From positions 1 to 64,000 of the forward strand of contig JAEUKB010000037.1 in NCBI GenBank assembly GCA_016794365.1: DNA of 64,000 nt. Direction: 5' to 3'. The position numbers and the translations under genes were made by a program. Below the pieces are notes generated by a model. It saw only the letters and a program-made list of their open reading frames with translations. It was not told where the DNA came from and searched no databases. The DNA is from Myxococcales bacterium (GTDB lineage: Bacteria > Myxococcota_A > Polyangia > Palsa-1104 > JAEUJZ01). Position 1 is the stretch's first letter; each line of letters starts with the position of its first letter. Below are positions 36,930 through 46,220 of this stretch, piece after piece.

Positions 36930-38447
36930 TTAGAACGGAATCTGGAGCGAGTAGACCAGGTTTCCGGTGCAGGTGTTTCCGTCGGGACAGCTTGGCTGAC
37001 GCAGCGTCAGACCGACGGCCAGCGCACTCGCTCCCCCGGCGACGACCACACCGATCGCCGTCCAGAACCACCAGCGCTTGTAGAGCGGCTTTTGCTGAAC
37101 CACCACCGGCAGCGGCGCATCGTCGGGTTTTTGTTCCACCGAGTCATAATCGACGCCTTCGTACAGCTTGTCGGCGAGCAGCGCCATCACACCCTCGGCT
37201 GGGACGCCGTTTTGAACGCGCACGCGCTCGCTCTTTTCACTGAGCAGGCTGCGCGATCGCAGATCGTACAGATAGGCATGGACATTGACATCTTCGACGC
37301 CGCTCGACTGAGACGCCGCGCGCTGCATTCGCACAAAGATCGCGTGATCCAAAAACAGCGTCTCTCTCAGGTTATCGACGACTTTGTCCAGGCGCTTTTG
37401 ACCCATCGTTGGACCGACGCGACCGATCGCTTGCTCGACGAGCAGGAACTTTTCCGATCGATCGAGCTTGCCCAAGATCTGCGCCGGACGATCTTTGATC
37501 ACGTTCGCGACGCGCAGACCGCGCTTGAAGCCGAGCTTTTTGAACGTGACGTAGTGCTCACCGACCGTCAGATGCTCGACGGTCAGCGGTGCAGTTCCCG
37601 CAAACTCACCATCGACGAAGACCTGCGCGCCCGTCGGTTCCGACAGCACCTTGAGCTGACCTTGCGGCTGCTGGGCTTGGTACCCTCGCGCAGCCTCGAG
37701 CGGATCATTGATCGCCGCTGGAAACTGCTCGGTATCGAGCTGATACGTCGGACGCCACGTCACCAGTCGTCGCAGCGTCTGCTGCATCGCGGGATTTTTG
37801 CCTTTTTGCTGCTGCGCCACCGCGAGCGCCATCATTGCGTCGGCCAGCTCTTGCTTTTTGATGTACGGCAGCACCGCGATCAGCTGATCCACCGCGTCGG
37901 ACAGCGTCACAATCGCGCTATCCAGCTCGAGCTTGTTAAATGCCTCGCGTCCGTTCTGATAGGCCGTGCGCGCCAGCTCCACTTGGTCAAACGGCATCTC
38001 TTGCGCAAATTCGGCGAGACGAACATCCAGCTCTTTCTGATCGAGCCGCGCGTTGCGCTTGAGCACATCCGACATCTCACGCTGGAGCGTCACCGCCACC
38101 GCCTCGGGAAAGTTCTTTTCCAGCAGTGGCAGCGTCGTCGATCGTAGCCGCTTGGCCTTCTTTTCTTTCGGCGCTGGCTTTGCATCGGCGCTGGCTGGAC
38201 CTGGCGCTGCGGCTGTCGTGGCTCCATCGGCGGGATTTGCGCTGCCTTTGTCCTCTTTGCTCGCGGCGGGCTCTTCTGGCTTCGTCGCAGCGGGACTCGC
38301 GCTACTTCCTCCGTCGCCTGCGCTCTCTGGCGTGGCGGCCGCTTCGGTGTGGGTCTTGCCCTTTTTGCTCGGCTTTCGGGCATCTGCACCCGAAAGCAGC
38401 AGCAAGAAGGCCATGCCGACCGCGATGAACTGGTGGCTACGCCTCAT
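36930..38447 (-). CDS. Exported PEGA-domain protein with C-terminal membrane helix
   Basis: A 505-residue protein with signal peptide (1-23), a long low-complexity Ala/Pro/Lys/Glu linker (about 24-105), a helical TPR-like region (about 110-240), a PEGA domain (about 255-325: GQLKVLSEPTGAQVFVDGEFAGTAPLTVEHL) and a C-terminal helix near residues 460-480. This layout is common in Myxococcota envelope proteins of unknown role. Its ATG overlaps the upstream gene's stop by four bases. Confidence 0.87.
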   Translation of the reverse strand: MRRSHQFIAVGMAFLLLLSGADARKPSKKGKTHTEAAATPESAGDGGSSASPAATKPEEPAASKEDKGSANPADGATTAAAPGPASADAKPAPKEKKAKRLRSTTLPLLEKNFPEAVAVTLQREMSDVLKRNARLDQKELDVRLAEFAQEMPFDQVELARTAYQNGREAFNKLELDSAIVTLSDAVDQLIAVLPYIKKQELADAMMALAVAQQQKGKNPAMQQTLRRLVTWRPTYQLDTEQFPAAINDPLEAARGYQAQQPQGQLKVLSEPTGAQVFVDGEFAGTAPLTVEHLTVGEHYVTFKKLGFKRGLRVANVIKDRPAQILGKLDRSEKFLLVEQAIGRVGPTMGQKRLDKVVDNLRETLFLDHAIFVRMQRAASQSSGVEDVNVHAYLYDLRSRSLLSEKSERVRVQNGVPAEGVMALLADKLYEGVDYDSVEQKPDDAPLPVVVQQKPLYKRWWFWTAIGVVVAGGASALAVGLTLRQPSCPDGNTCTGNLVYSLQIPF

Positions 38448-38851
38448 TCCTGATCCCCCGATAATCGTCGGACTTTGGCAAACAGATACGGATCGTCCTT
38501 CGCATAGCTTTGGAGGATCTCGCGCAGCTTCTGAGACAGCGGCGACGACTCAGTCAGCCCGGGAAGGCTGGCGCGGATCGTGTCTTCGATCAGCTCTTCG
38601 ACCGCTTGCTGGTTGGTGATAACCCCTCGACGCAGACGATCCGCGATGCTGGCGACTCGATCTGCGGATGCGGTTTTCCCGACGGCAGCCACACCTTGTA
38701 AGGCGGACAGCGGTGCAGCTTTGGCGGCGGCATCTACTTGCTGACTGCCTTCGATGTGACTGACGCGATTGACCGGGACGGCTCGGCCCGCAGCTTGGGC
38801 TTTGTCTGCGGCTCCGATCCCCTTCTCTGGCTCCGACGGTTTGCTGGCCAT
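38444..38851 (-). CDS. Small hypothetical protein coupled to the PEGA gene
   Basis: A 135-residue protein, Ala/Val/Ser-rich in its first 60 residues and helical in the remainder (RVASIADRLRRGVITNQQAVEELIEDTIRAS). No signal peptide. Its stop overlaps the PEGA gene start (ATGA), indicating translational coupling and a joint function. The family is not recognised; the C-terminal helical part recalls small regulators or secretion chaperones only vaguely. Confidence 0.68.
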   Translation of the reverse strand: MASKPSEPEKGIGAADKAQAAGRAVPVNRVSHIEGSQQVDAAAKAAPLSALQGVAAVGKTASADRVASIADRLRRGVITNQQAVEELIEDTIRASLPGLTESSPLSQKLREILQSYAKDDPYLFAKVRRLSGDQE

Positions 38852-38962
38852 CTTTCGACCTTCCCTCAGGATATCAAAACTCCGGAGATTTGCGGTTTCT
38901 GGTCGCCTCTGCGCTGCGCCATCCGTTCCACTCCACGGCGAACCGAGTTACTTTGCTGGCCC

Positions 38963-40831
38963 ATGAAGCGTCTGCTTGGTCGTGGCCTTTTGGCGATGTG
39001 GCTCCTCGGGCATCCGGGCTGTAATCGCGTGTCGAACAAAGTGGTTGCGACGCCCGACGCGGGAACACGAGTCAGCAGCTTGCCATCGCTCGTGCTGGAA
39101 GAGCTAGACGCTGAGCTTCAGTTTTCGCCGACGCAGGCAACCTGGCTGGGTGATCACTCGTCGGACGAGCGGCTGGACGATGTGCGGATCGATGCGATCT
39201 GGCGCGAAGTGACGCGGCTCGCCAGCATGCATGAGCGAGTGCAGCGCTTTGCCGAAGGTCTGTCGCCGCCGCTGCCGAATCGACTGGATCTACAAGCGAT
39301 TGGTGATGGGCCGGAAAAAGACTCGCAGCGACTTGATACGCTGCTGCTGCTGGCTCGGATTGAAGCGCTGCGCTTTGAGCGCGAGGAGCTGCGGCCTCAC
39401 GAGCGCAGTCCGCTGTTCTATGCAGAGCTGGTGGCTTGGGGACTCGACGAGCTGGTGACGAGCAACTTGGCGACTGGAAACGGTCTGCGCGCGCTGCGAG
39501 GTCGGCTGCAAGCGGTGCCGCTCGTGCTCAAAGAAGCGGTGCGAAACCTGCGCAATCCGCCCGAGCTGTGGACGCGAAAAGCGATCGATGTAACGCAGCA
39601 GACCCGAGACTTTGTAGCGACGGTGCTTCCACGCTTGCTCGTCGGTCTGCGTGATCCCAAACAGAGCGACGAAGTGGCGAGGCTGCGTGAAGATGCCCAG
39701 CGAGCGCTCGACGACTATGCCGCGTTTCTGACGCGCGATCTGCTGCCGCGAAGCAAAGGGGACTGGGCGCTCAGTCGAGAGCGACTGATGCAGCGACTAC
39801 GTGCGCTCGAGCTTCTCGATGTGCCGCTTGAGACGGTGCTGTCGGTGGCCGAAGCCGAACATCAGCGCACCAAGCAGCAGGCCGAAGACCTTGCGCGGGA
39901 TCTGAGCGACTACACAAGTGCCTCGCGGACGATGAGCGAAGCGCTGCGTGAGATCGAAGACGATCATCCGCGTCCCGAGGAGCTGCCAGCGCAGATCGAG
40001 CAAGCGATGCAGCGTCTTCACGATCTGCTGTCAGATGGCGCACCGTTTCCGTCTCTGACGGTGAATCCGCGCCTCGTCGAGATGCCACCGTATCGCTTTG
40101 GCTATCTTCAGCTTGATGTGGCTGCGCCGCTAGAACCCGAGCGTGAGCCGCTGATTCAGTACGATCCCGTCGATGTGAACTGGAAAGACAAGCGACTCAT
40201 CAGCGATCATCTGCGGAACTTTAATCGCTCGCAGATCCTGGTGACGCTGCTGCGTGACGTGGCACCGGGGCGACTGCTGCATCTACAGGTACTTCGGCAG
40301 AAGCAGGCCAGCTTGTCTCAGCTTCGGATGAGAGGGCACTCGCTGACGCTCAGCGAAGGCTGGCCGCTGTATGCGTCGTCGCAAGCGATGGAACTGTTGC
40401 CCAAAGGAACGTCCAGTCAGAGGCTCCAGCTTTTGCTGCTGCGACATCGCTTGGTCCAGCTTGGACGACTGATCGTTGCGCTGCGACTTCACGTCAGTGG
40501 GAGCGGTGTGGCTCCGGCGGGTCAGCGAATCGAAGATGCGATCCGATTCCTGGCCGAAGAGTGTTACTTCGATGAACACGCAGCCCGTCGAGAAGTCGAG
40601 CGCGGAACCTATGATCCGCTCTACGGGATGGCGGCCCTTGGAGCGCTACAGCTTGCGCAGCTTCGCAGCGACTACAAAGCACAGCAAGGCGAAGCGTTTT
40701 CAGCAACCAGCTTCCACGAAGCGGTGCTATCGGCGGGACATGTCCCAGTGAGCGTCCTGCGAAAGCTTATGCTCAAGCGCACAAGTCCATCACTACGACA
40801 GCTTGCAACCAGCGACAGCTCAGCAAAATAG
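38963..40831 (+). CDS. DUF885-like protein with degenerate metal-binding motif
   Basis: A 622-residue protein with an N-terminal hydrophobic segment ending GHPGC, a non-canonical lipobox. The overall pattern, helical with a late SEGWPLY (Glu465) segment, matches the DUF885 metallopeptidase-like family. In that family the metal site reads HExxPGHHLQ. Here the equivalent is RDVAPGRLLHLQ (431-442), lacking the His-Glu pair and first His. The protein is therefore probably not an active metallopeptidase. It diverges from the gene at 38851. Confidence 0.75.
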   Translation: MKRLLGRGLLAMWLLGHPGCNRVSNKVVATPDAGTRVSSLPSLVLEELDAELQFSPTQATWLGDHSSDERLDDVRIDAIWREVTRLASMHERVQRFAEGLSPPLPNRLDLQAIGDGPEKDSQRLDTLLLLARIEALRFEREELRPHERSPLFYAELVAWGLDELVTSNLATGNGLRALRGRLQAVPLVLKEAVRNLRNPPELWTRKAIDVTQQTRDFVATVLPRLLVGLRDPKQSDEVARLREDAQRALDDYAAFLTRDLLPRSKGDWALSRERLMQRLRALELLDVPLETVLSVAEAEHQRTKQQAEDLARDLSDYTSASRTMSEALREIEDDHPRPEELPAQIEQAMQRLHDLLSDGAPFPSLTVNPRLVEMPPYRFGYLQLDVAAPLEPEREPLIQYDPVDVNWKDKRLISDHLRNFNRSQILVTLLRDVAPGRLLHLQVLRQKQASLSQLRMRGHSLTLSEGWPLYASSQAMELLPKGTSSQRLQLLLLRHRLVQLGRLIVALRLHVSGSGVAPAGQRIEDAIRFLAEECYFDEHAARREVERGTYDPLYGMAALGALQLAQLRSDYKAQQGEAFSATSFHEAVLSAGHVPVSVLRKLMLKRTSPSLRQLATSDSSAK

Positions 40832-40990
40832 AATCAGACGCAGCTGGGCTCGTAATCAACCGAGCGCGTGACACAAAGCGAAGCAAAAGAGGTGGCTGCG
40901 AGCGCACGGATCAAAAGCTACCGTTGCTCCATTCCTGGCCTGGCGGGGTTCACCAAATCCCCGTCGCCCACAGCCATAACTTGGGAAACC

Positions 40991-41080
40991 TGGCGGAGAG
41001 AGCGGGATTCGAACCCGCGGTACCCTTTCGAGTACACACGCTCTCCAGGCGTGCACCTTCAACCACTCGGTCATCTCTCC
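40991..41080 (-). tRNA. tRNA-Ser(GGA)
   Basis: Class II tRNA. The acceptor stem GGAGAGA pairs with TCTCTCC, the anticodon loop CTGGAGA gives GGA, the long variable arm is present and the T-arm is GGGTTCGAATCCC. The 3' CCA is encoded (TGG on the plus strand at 40991-40993); without it the gene ends at 40994. It reads UCC and UCU. Confidence 0.95.
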
Positions 41081-41205
41081 AGATGCGAAGCCTATGAGCA
41101 AACTGGCCAAGGCGTAGACATTCACCTATTTACGAACAGAGATAAGTCCCTGTTGGCTAGATGAACGGCTCACACCGAGCGGCTCAGCGCATAAAATAAA
41201 AGAAG

Positions 41206-41293
41206 CGGAGAGAGAGGGATTCGAACCCCCGGTACCCTTGCGGGTACATCTGATTTCGAATCAGACGCAATCGACCAACTCTGCCATCTCTCC
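41206..41293 (-). tRNA. tRNA-Ser(CGA)
   Basis: Class II tRNA with anticodon stem TCTGA/TCAGA and loop TTCGAAA (anticodon CGA, codon UCG), a long variable arm and a GGGGGTTCGAATCCCTC T-arm. No encoded CCA. Confidence 0.94.
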
Positions 41294-41341
41294 AGGACTG
41301 GACGTAAGCTATCCAGCTTCATTGATTTACAGATTACAGCA

Positions 41342-41785
41342 TCACGGCTTTGGCTTTGCGCGCAAGGAACGAAAAAATGCGGTCAGCATCTCTCCGCACT
41401 CGCTTGCGAGGATTCCTGCGGTGACTTCCATTCGGTGATTGAGTCGCGTGTCTTCAGGAATCTGAAAGAGCGTCTTCACTGCACCCGCTTTGGGATTGTC
41501 ACAGCCGTACACAAGGCGCTTGATTCGCGCATTGACCAAGGCACCAGCACACATCGGACATGGCTCTTGTGTGACAAAGATTGTTGCGTCACTCAATCGC
41601 CAGCTCTTCGTGGCTACGGCTGCTTGTCGAAGTGCCAGAACTTCGGCGTGAGCGGTTGGATCATTGAGAGACTCTCGCCGATTTCCGCCGACACCAAGAA
41701 CTTCGCCGTTGCACATGATGACTGCGCCTACGGGAACTTCGCCAAGCATGGCTGCCTGAGCCGCTTCTACCAGAGCCAGTCTCAT
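41342..41785 (-). CDS. tadA: tRNA-specific adenosine deaminase TadA
   Basis: A 147-residue deaminase that converts wobble A34 to inosine in tRNA-Arg(ACG). The zinc site is complete: HAE (His46, Glu48) and PCPMC (Cys76, Cys79). The core EVPVGAVI and the NDPTAHAE strand match the family. The frame stays open upstream through tRNA-Arg, but that part is tRNA read as protein and is excluded. Start ATG 41785 or TTG 41794. It is transcribed from the same strand as, and directly downstream of, its substrate tRNA-Arg(ACG). Confidence 0.93.
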   Translation of the reverse strand: MRLALVEAAQAAMLGEVPVGAVIMCNGEVLGVGGNRRESLNDPTAHAEVLALRQAAVATKSWRLSDATIFVTQEPCPMCAGALVNARIKRLVYGCDNPKAGAVKTLFQIPEDTRLNHRMEVTAGILASECGEMLTAFFRSLRAKPKP

Positions 41786-41855
41786 TCCGAACAAATCGGA
41801 AACACTTGGACAGTCAGCACAGGGCTGAGCAAGCTCTGATAAACCCCCGAACAAG

Positions 41856-41929
41856 CGCACCAAGAAGGATTCGAACCTCCGACCCTCGGCTTCGTAGGCC
41901 GATGCTCTATCCAGCTGAGCTATTGGTGC
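41856..41929 (-). tRNA. tRNA-Arg(ACG)
   Basis: A 74-base class I tRNA: acceptor GCACCAA/TTGGTGC, D-arm AGCTCAGCTGG, anticodon stem TCGGC/GCCGA with loop CTACGAA (anticodon ACG), T-arm GGAGGTTCGAATCCTTC. A34 is the TadA target, giving ICG, which reads CGU, CGC and CGA. It is 70 bases upstream of tadA on the same strand. Confidence 0.95.
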
Positions 41930-42017
41930 AGAAACAGTCTTCACTTGAAAGTGAATCGCAGCGGGGAGTGCTTATACAAAAGCACATTGCGCGCTGACAA
42001 GAGTTTTTTTCGAAATT

Positions 42018-42108
<91 letters not shown>

Positions 42109-42247
42109 GTTTCGGACTGCATACGAGCTGACCGATTGGACTTGGCCAGGTCAGCTGTAAGCTTTTATCGCGATTCCATCCGTCGGGAGCTGGTAGATGG
42201 AATCGGACTGCTTCGCCTTACATCGCGCTCTTCGGTTATCAAGCCAG

Positions 42248-42330
42248 CGGAGGAGGAGGGATTCGAACCCCCGGCGCTTTCGCGCTGCGGTTTTCAAGAC
42301 CGCTGCCTTCGTCCACTCGGCCACTCCTCC
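42248..42330 (-). tRNA. tRNA-Ser(TGA)
   Basis: An 83-base class II tRNA: acceptor GGAGGAG/CTCCTCC, anticodon stem GCGGT/ACCGC with loop CTTGAAA (anticodon TGA, codons UCA and UCG), a variable arm and a GGGGGTTCGAATCCCTC T-arm. First gene of the minus-strand tRNA locus in transcription order. Confidence 0.94.
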
Positions 42331-42428
42331 AAAAGGAGGTGGAGGCGACTTTTACCGTGAGCCTGCATTTTAGGCAAGCGAAAAGATTGGGTTTGTCGAA
42401 AACGGTGGAGCCAGCCTCGATGAACGAT

Positions 42429-44045
42429 CTAGTAGACACGCAGGGATTGGATGAAGCCGTCGCTGTCGCCAATGGCGCTAAGACCATCGAAGGCGCCGAA
42501 TGTTGTTGCTGCGACGAAGAGCTGGCTGCCTCGTCCTGTGATGGCGGCTGCGGTGTCGGACTGATCGGTGCCGTTTTGACTGACCCACGCCAAGCTGCCG
42601 TCTGTGCCGTGGCGTCCGACGAAGAAATCGTTGCTGCCGCGTGCGTCTTGACCGGCGAACGCTCCACGCGTGGTTCCAAGGCTGTAGAGCTTGCCGCCAA
42701 CCCAGGCCAGCGACTGAATGGTGTCGAGATAGCTGGTTCCGATTTGACGCGTTGCAGTGCGGCTGCCGTCGGACACAAAGCGAACGAGCATGCCATCTTG
42801 GCCGCCCATGCTGACTTGTCCAGAGAGTGTGCCGCGCGTGCTTCCGCCGACCCAAACTCCGCCGTTATCGTCGGTGGTTGCTGTAAGTAGCTCATCATTG
42901 CCTGAGCTGCCGACGTGACGAATCCAGCCAAGCTGACCACTCGGCAAGACGGTGAGCACGAAGCCATCTTGAAGGCCAAGCGCATTGCCTGTAGGCAGGA
43001 TTCCTTCCGTGTTTCCGACGACGAATGCGACCTGGTTTTGATCGATGGTGACGGCGGTTGCGGTGTCTCCTTGGTCGCTGCCCACCTGAAGAGAGGAGAG
43101 CTCTTTTCCGTCGCTCGCGAGCTGAGTCACCCAGATGTCAGTGAGCCCCGCGTTTTTGCCGCTGCCGTAGCTGCCTTCGGTATTGCCGACGACGGTTGCG
43201 ATGCCTTGCGTGCTGACGCTGATGCCGGTGAGCTTGTCGATTTCAGGCGTTCCAAACTGACGCAGCCAGATGCGCTGACCGTTGGGCGCAAAGCGCGCGA
43301 CGAAGCCATCGGTGCGACCGGGGGACGTTTGGCTCGGCAGGACACCGAAGGTGTAACCGGAAATCCATAACGTATCGTCGCGGTCAACGCTGAGTCCGCT
43401 GATGTAATCGGTCTTGCTCGACGCGATCTGTGCGGTCCAGCGAAGCTGTCCGGTGGGACTGTACGACAGCAGATAGCCGTCGTAGTCACCTTGATTGGCT
43501 TTGCCGTCGATGCTACCTGTCGAGTTCAGCGCGACATACAGGTTGCCTTGTGAGTCGGTGGTCATCGCGACGGCGGTGTCGGTTCCGCCTGTGCCGATCT
43601 GTCGGGCCCACTGTGGTCCTACGTCGGAAATTCGCACGAGCACCGGGATGCTGGCTTCCTTGCCTTCGCTCTTGACGGTGACGACCAGGGCGTAGTCAGC
43701 GATCTTGATGCTCGCATCGACGGAGATGCGAAGCTGCGCTTGGACCTCGGTACCGGTTGGAAGGGTGAGGCTGCTTGGCTCAAACGTGTAGCTGAGCCCT
43801 TTCGGAAGTGCATCACCGTCGGGATAGGTGAGCGAAAGCTGCGCTGGACCCGACAGCGCCATGGTCGTTTTCACCTTGATGGTCAGCGCGATGTTCGCAC
43901 CTGGCTGAACGCTTACGTCGGTGCTGGAAAGCCGGATGCTAAGACCTCCGCTGACTTGTTCGGCGCTCGGTGGTCGTTGGGTGTCACACGATGCAGATGT
44001 CCCAAGCGTCGCAAGCAAACAGAGGCCAATCGGTAAGAGCCGCAT
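42429..44045 (-). CDS. Beta-propeller (SBBP-repeat) lipoprotein
   Basis: A 538-residue protein with signal sequence and lipobox-like TSASC. An Ig-like/beta-sandwich domain (about 35-145) precedes six or more repeats of about 50 residues with the SBBP/beta-propeller pattern (QIGTGGTDTAVAMTTDSQGN, then recurring DGFV and GNTEG units). Such proteins are surface-exposed and of unknown function. The ATG at 44045 is chosen over TTG at 44054. The 44046-44325 spacer beyond it shows no gene. Confidence 0.85.
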   Translation of the reverse strand: MRLLPIGLCLLATLGTSASCDTQRPPSAEQVSGGLSIRLSSTDVSVQPGANIALTIKVKTTMALSGPAQLSLTYPDGDALPKGLSYTFEPSSLTLPTGTEVQAQLRISVDASIKIADYALVVTVKSEGKEASIPVLVRISDVGPQWARQIGTGGTDTAVAMTTDSQGNLYVALNSTGSIDGKANQGDYDGYLLSYSPTGQLRWTAQIASSKTDYISGLSVDRDDTLWISGYTFGVLPSQTSPGRTDGFVARFAPNGQRIWLRQFGTPEIDKLTGISVSTQGIATVVGNTEGSYGSGKNAGLTDIWVTQLASDGKELSSLQVGSDQGDTATAVTIDQNQVAFVVGNTEGILPTGNALGLQDGFVLTVLPSGQLGWIRHVGSSGNDELLTATTDDNGGVWVGGSTRGTLSGQVSMGGQDGMLVRFVSDGSRTATRQIGTSYLDTIQSLAWVGGKLYSLGTTRGAFAGQDARGSNDFFVGRHGTDGSLAWVSQNGTDQSDTAAAITGRGSQLFVAATTFGAFDGLSAIGDSDGFIQSLRVY

Positions 44046-44325
44046 GCGCAGCAAGCCTTTCCGGTGGCAAAAAACTGCCCCCCTGGCGAGATCTTACCAC
44101 GGCACTGCCCAAGTCCATGAAAAGGCTTGCTTCCTTCCGCAGAGGGAAATTCGGTGTAGATCCACCTACCTGGCGGACTCGAAGCGGAAAACCTGCGAGA
44201 AGTCAGCGCTTTTCATCCTGCGTCGTCCATGCGCGGACTTGTGAGATGTGGAGCGGAGCGCGTGAAGAGAAAACGGACGAGCGTCAAAAAGCAGCGACGG
44301 AAACGGAGCAGCTGAGAGGATGCGC

Positions 44326-45558
44326 TTAGAAGCGACCGACCAGAGTTACGCCGCTCTGACCGCCGAGATCGCTGCTGCGATAGGGAACGATGCGGATGGA
44401 GCGAGCGATCTGCGACGCACCGGGGCCGAGCAGGTACTTGCTCTTTTGGGCTCCTGCGACGAGCATTGTGATGCCAACGAGCTGGGCAACTCCGTCGGCA
44501 ACAATCCATGGCACGGTGTACTGCTTGGCGGCCAAGCTGCGATCTTCCGACACCAGCGGGAGCCAGATTCCGCTGATAAACGGACCGACCACCGGAATCA
44601 TTAGTGTGTAGTGGATGCTGCGGTGTGTGTCGGAGTCCGTCTTTTCGCCGAAGACCGGATTTTGTGCGTAAAGCGCTCCCATCGTCACCGCCGGAACCAG
44701 TGCCGATAGCCACAGCGTAAGTCCCGCAGCCCACAGACCTGTGTTGCGCTGCTCGACGGTGCGTTTCTGCATGGTCCACGGAACAGCGGTGGCAGGATTT
44801 GGATAGCGACGAAGCTGTGAGCGCACAAGCAGCACATCCGATTCCTGAAGACCGCTCGAGCGCAGTGCATTCGGAATCAGCTCGTCGTAGCAGCGCTGCG
44901 CCGCTTCCGTACGGCCTTCTTGTTGCTGACGAAGACAGAAGTCATAGACGGTGGACAGGCTCGCTCCCGACGGCTGTGACAGCATCGAGCTGGCCAGCGT
45001 GGGTGGAATGGCATCTGGCGCAGGCTTGTCCGACGGCGCGGTGCGTGAAGTCGGCTGGTTGCCCGTCGATGTAGCCAGCAGCGGTCGAGAGGCTGGTGAT
45101 GCAGGTCGATCGTCTTCTTCGATGATCGGGATGCTTGGTTTTGTCGATGTCGTCGCTGGGCTGGCTGCTGTCGCGGAACGAGCGGTGCTGTCTCCGACCA
45201 GCGTGGGTCGGTTGGGCAAAAGTCCAGTTTTGGCATCAGCGACGCACTGCTCTGCAAAGCCGCGATACATGGGCTCGGGACGATCGGCGGTCAGCGATAG
45301 ATACGACTGACATGCGTCGAGCGCTTCGGTCTTTCGTCCCAGCTTGAGCTGTGTCTGACCGATGCGGACCAGCATTTCTGGCGTATTTGTCGCGTCGTAC
45401 GCTTCTTTGAAAAGCTGGAGCGCATCGGTGTAGCGAGCCTCGGTAAACGCACGCAGCGCTTCCTGATGAAGCTCGGTTGCATCTTTGGCCCACGCTGTCG
45501 AATCAAACGCCACAAGCGACGACAGCCCGAGCGCACGCATCCATGATCGGTTCCGCAT
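44326..45558 (-). CDS. Exported TPR protein with C-terminal membrane helices
   Basis: A 410-residue protein with signal peptide (1-23), N-terminal TPR units (ALRAFTEARYTDALQLFKEAYDAT, then MLVRIGQTQLKLGRKTEALDACQSYL), a low-complexity Ser/Thr/Pro/Ala linker and two or three hydrophobic helices near the C-terminus (about 280-375). ATG at 45558 follows GGAAAGGG. This is a common Myxococcota architecture, possibly a membrane-bound assembly scaffold. No catalytic motif seen. Confidence 0.82.
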   Translation of the reverse strand: MRNRSWMRALGLSSLVAFDSTAWAKDATELHQEALRAFTEARYTDALQLFKEAYDATNTPEMLVRIGQTQLKLGRKTEALDACQSYLSLTADRPEPMYRGFAEQCVADAKTGLLPNRPTLVGDSTARSATAASPATTSTKPSIPIIEEDDRPASPASRPLLATSTGNQPTSRTAPSDKPAPDAIPPTLASSMLSQPSGASLSTVYDFCLRQQQEGRTEAAQRCYDELIPNALRSSGLQESDVLLVRSQLRRYPNPATAVPWTMQKRTVEQRNTGLWAAGLTLWLSALVPAVTMGALYAQNPVFGEKTDSDTHRSIHYTLMIPVVGPFISGIWLPLVSEDRSLAAKQYTVPWIVADGVAQLVGITMLVAGAQKSKYLLGPGASQIARSIRIVPYRSSDLGGQSGVTLVGRF

Positions 45559-45690
45559 CCCGAAAGCCCTTTCCAGCATCCATCCCTGCGCTTTCAACGA
45601 TTAGCCTTCGCATCGTAGAAAACGCAAGCTCCTTTCACGGTGCAGCGACGACATTTACGGTGTGAAATCGAACTTTGCGCAGCGCGCTGC

Positions 45691-46131
45691 TTACATTCGA
45701 CGCAGAGACAGCGTAACCGAGCCTTCCGCGACGCGCTCTCCGTTGGGATCGATGACTTCGACGAGCACAGCGACATCAACCTTGCCTTCAGCGATCAGCC
45801 GCTGCTTAAGCTCCGACGGATCGCTACCTGGCATTTGTGCGCTGGCCCACAGGTCTCCACGCGCGGGCTTGCGAAAGCGCAGCTCGCAGCCTTTGCTGCT
45901 ACAGGTGACTTCCATTCCGTTGAGCGACAAAAGACCAGCGGCGAGCGCTGCGGTTTCGGCGATTGCAAACTGGGCGCTCGTGTGAACCGATCCGCTGTGG
46001 TTGGTGAGCTCTGGATCAAAGGGAAGCTGGACGCGCGCCGTCGAAGGAGACAGATCGATGGCTCGGATCCCCAGCCGTTTGACCAAAGGAATCCGCGTCG
46101 CAACAAAGTCGTAGACGTCCGCCGGGTTCAT
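45691..46131 (-). CDS. DUF4442/PaaI-like hotdog-fold protein
   Basis: A 146-residue single hotdog domain: LPFDPELTNHSGSVHTSAQFAIAETAALAAG is the long central helix with its preceding strand, matching DUF4442 or PaaI-type thioesterases. The usual catalytic Asp/Glu may be Glu59 in IAETAA. Probably acts on acyl-CoA or fatty acids. No signal peptide. It follows the GT2 gene on the same strand after 89 bases. Confidence 0.8.
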   Translation of the reverse strand: MNPADVYDFVATRIPLVKRLGIRAIDLSPSTARVQLPFDPELTNHSGSVHTSAQFAIAETAALAAGLLSLNGMEVTCSSKGCELRFRKPARGDLWASAQMPGSDPSELKQRLIAEGKVDVAVLVEVIDPNGERVAEGSVTLSLRRM

Positions 46132-46220
46132 TCCATGCCTATGGCGCGTGAGCAGCGAGTCACCAGGCTGGTTTTCTCACAGCCTTGGTTGTCGTGAAAA
46201 GGGGACGCTAGACCCCAGCG

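Noticed and set aside
40942..40968. Terminator after the tRNA-Ser(GGA) gene (GGCGGGG/CCCCGTCGCC)
   Set aside because: The stem has a bulge and no T-run on the minus strand, so support is too weak.
41786..41944. N-terminal extension of the tadA frame containing APIAQLDRASAYEAEG
   Set aside because: This is the well-known translation of a tRNA gene; it coincides with tRNA-Arg(ACG) at 41856-41929.
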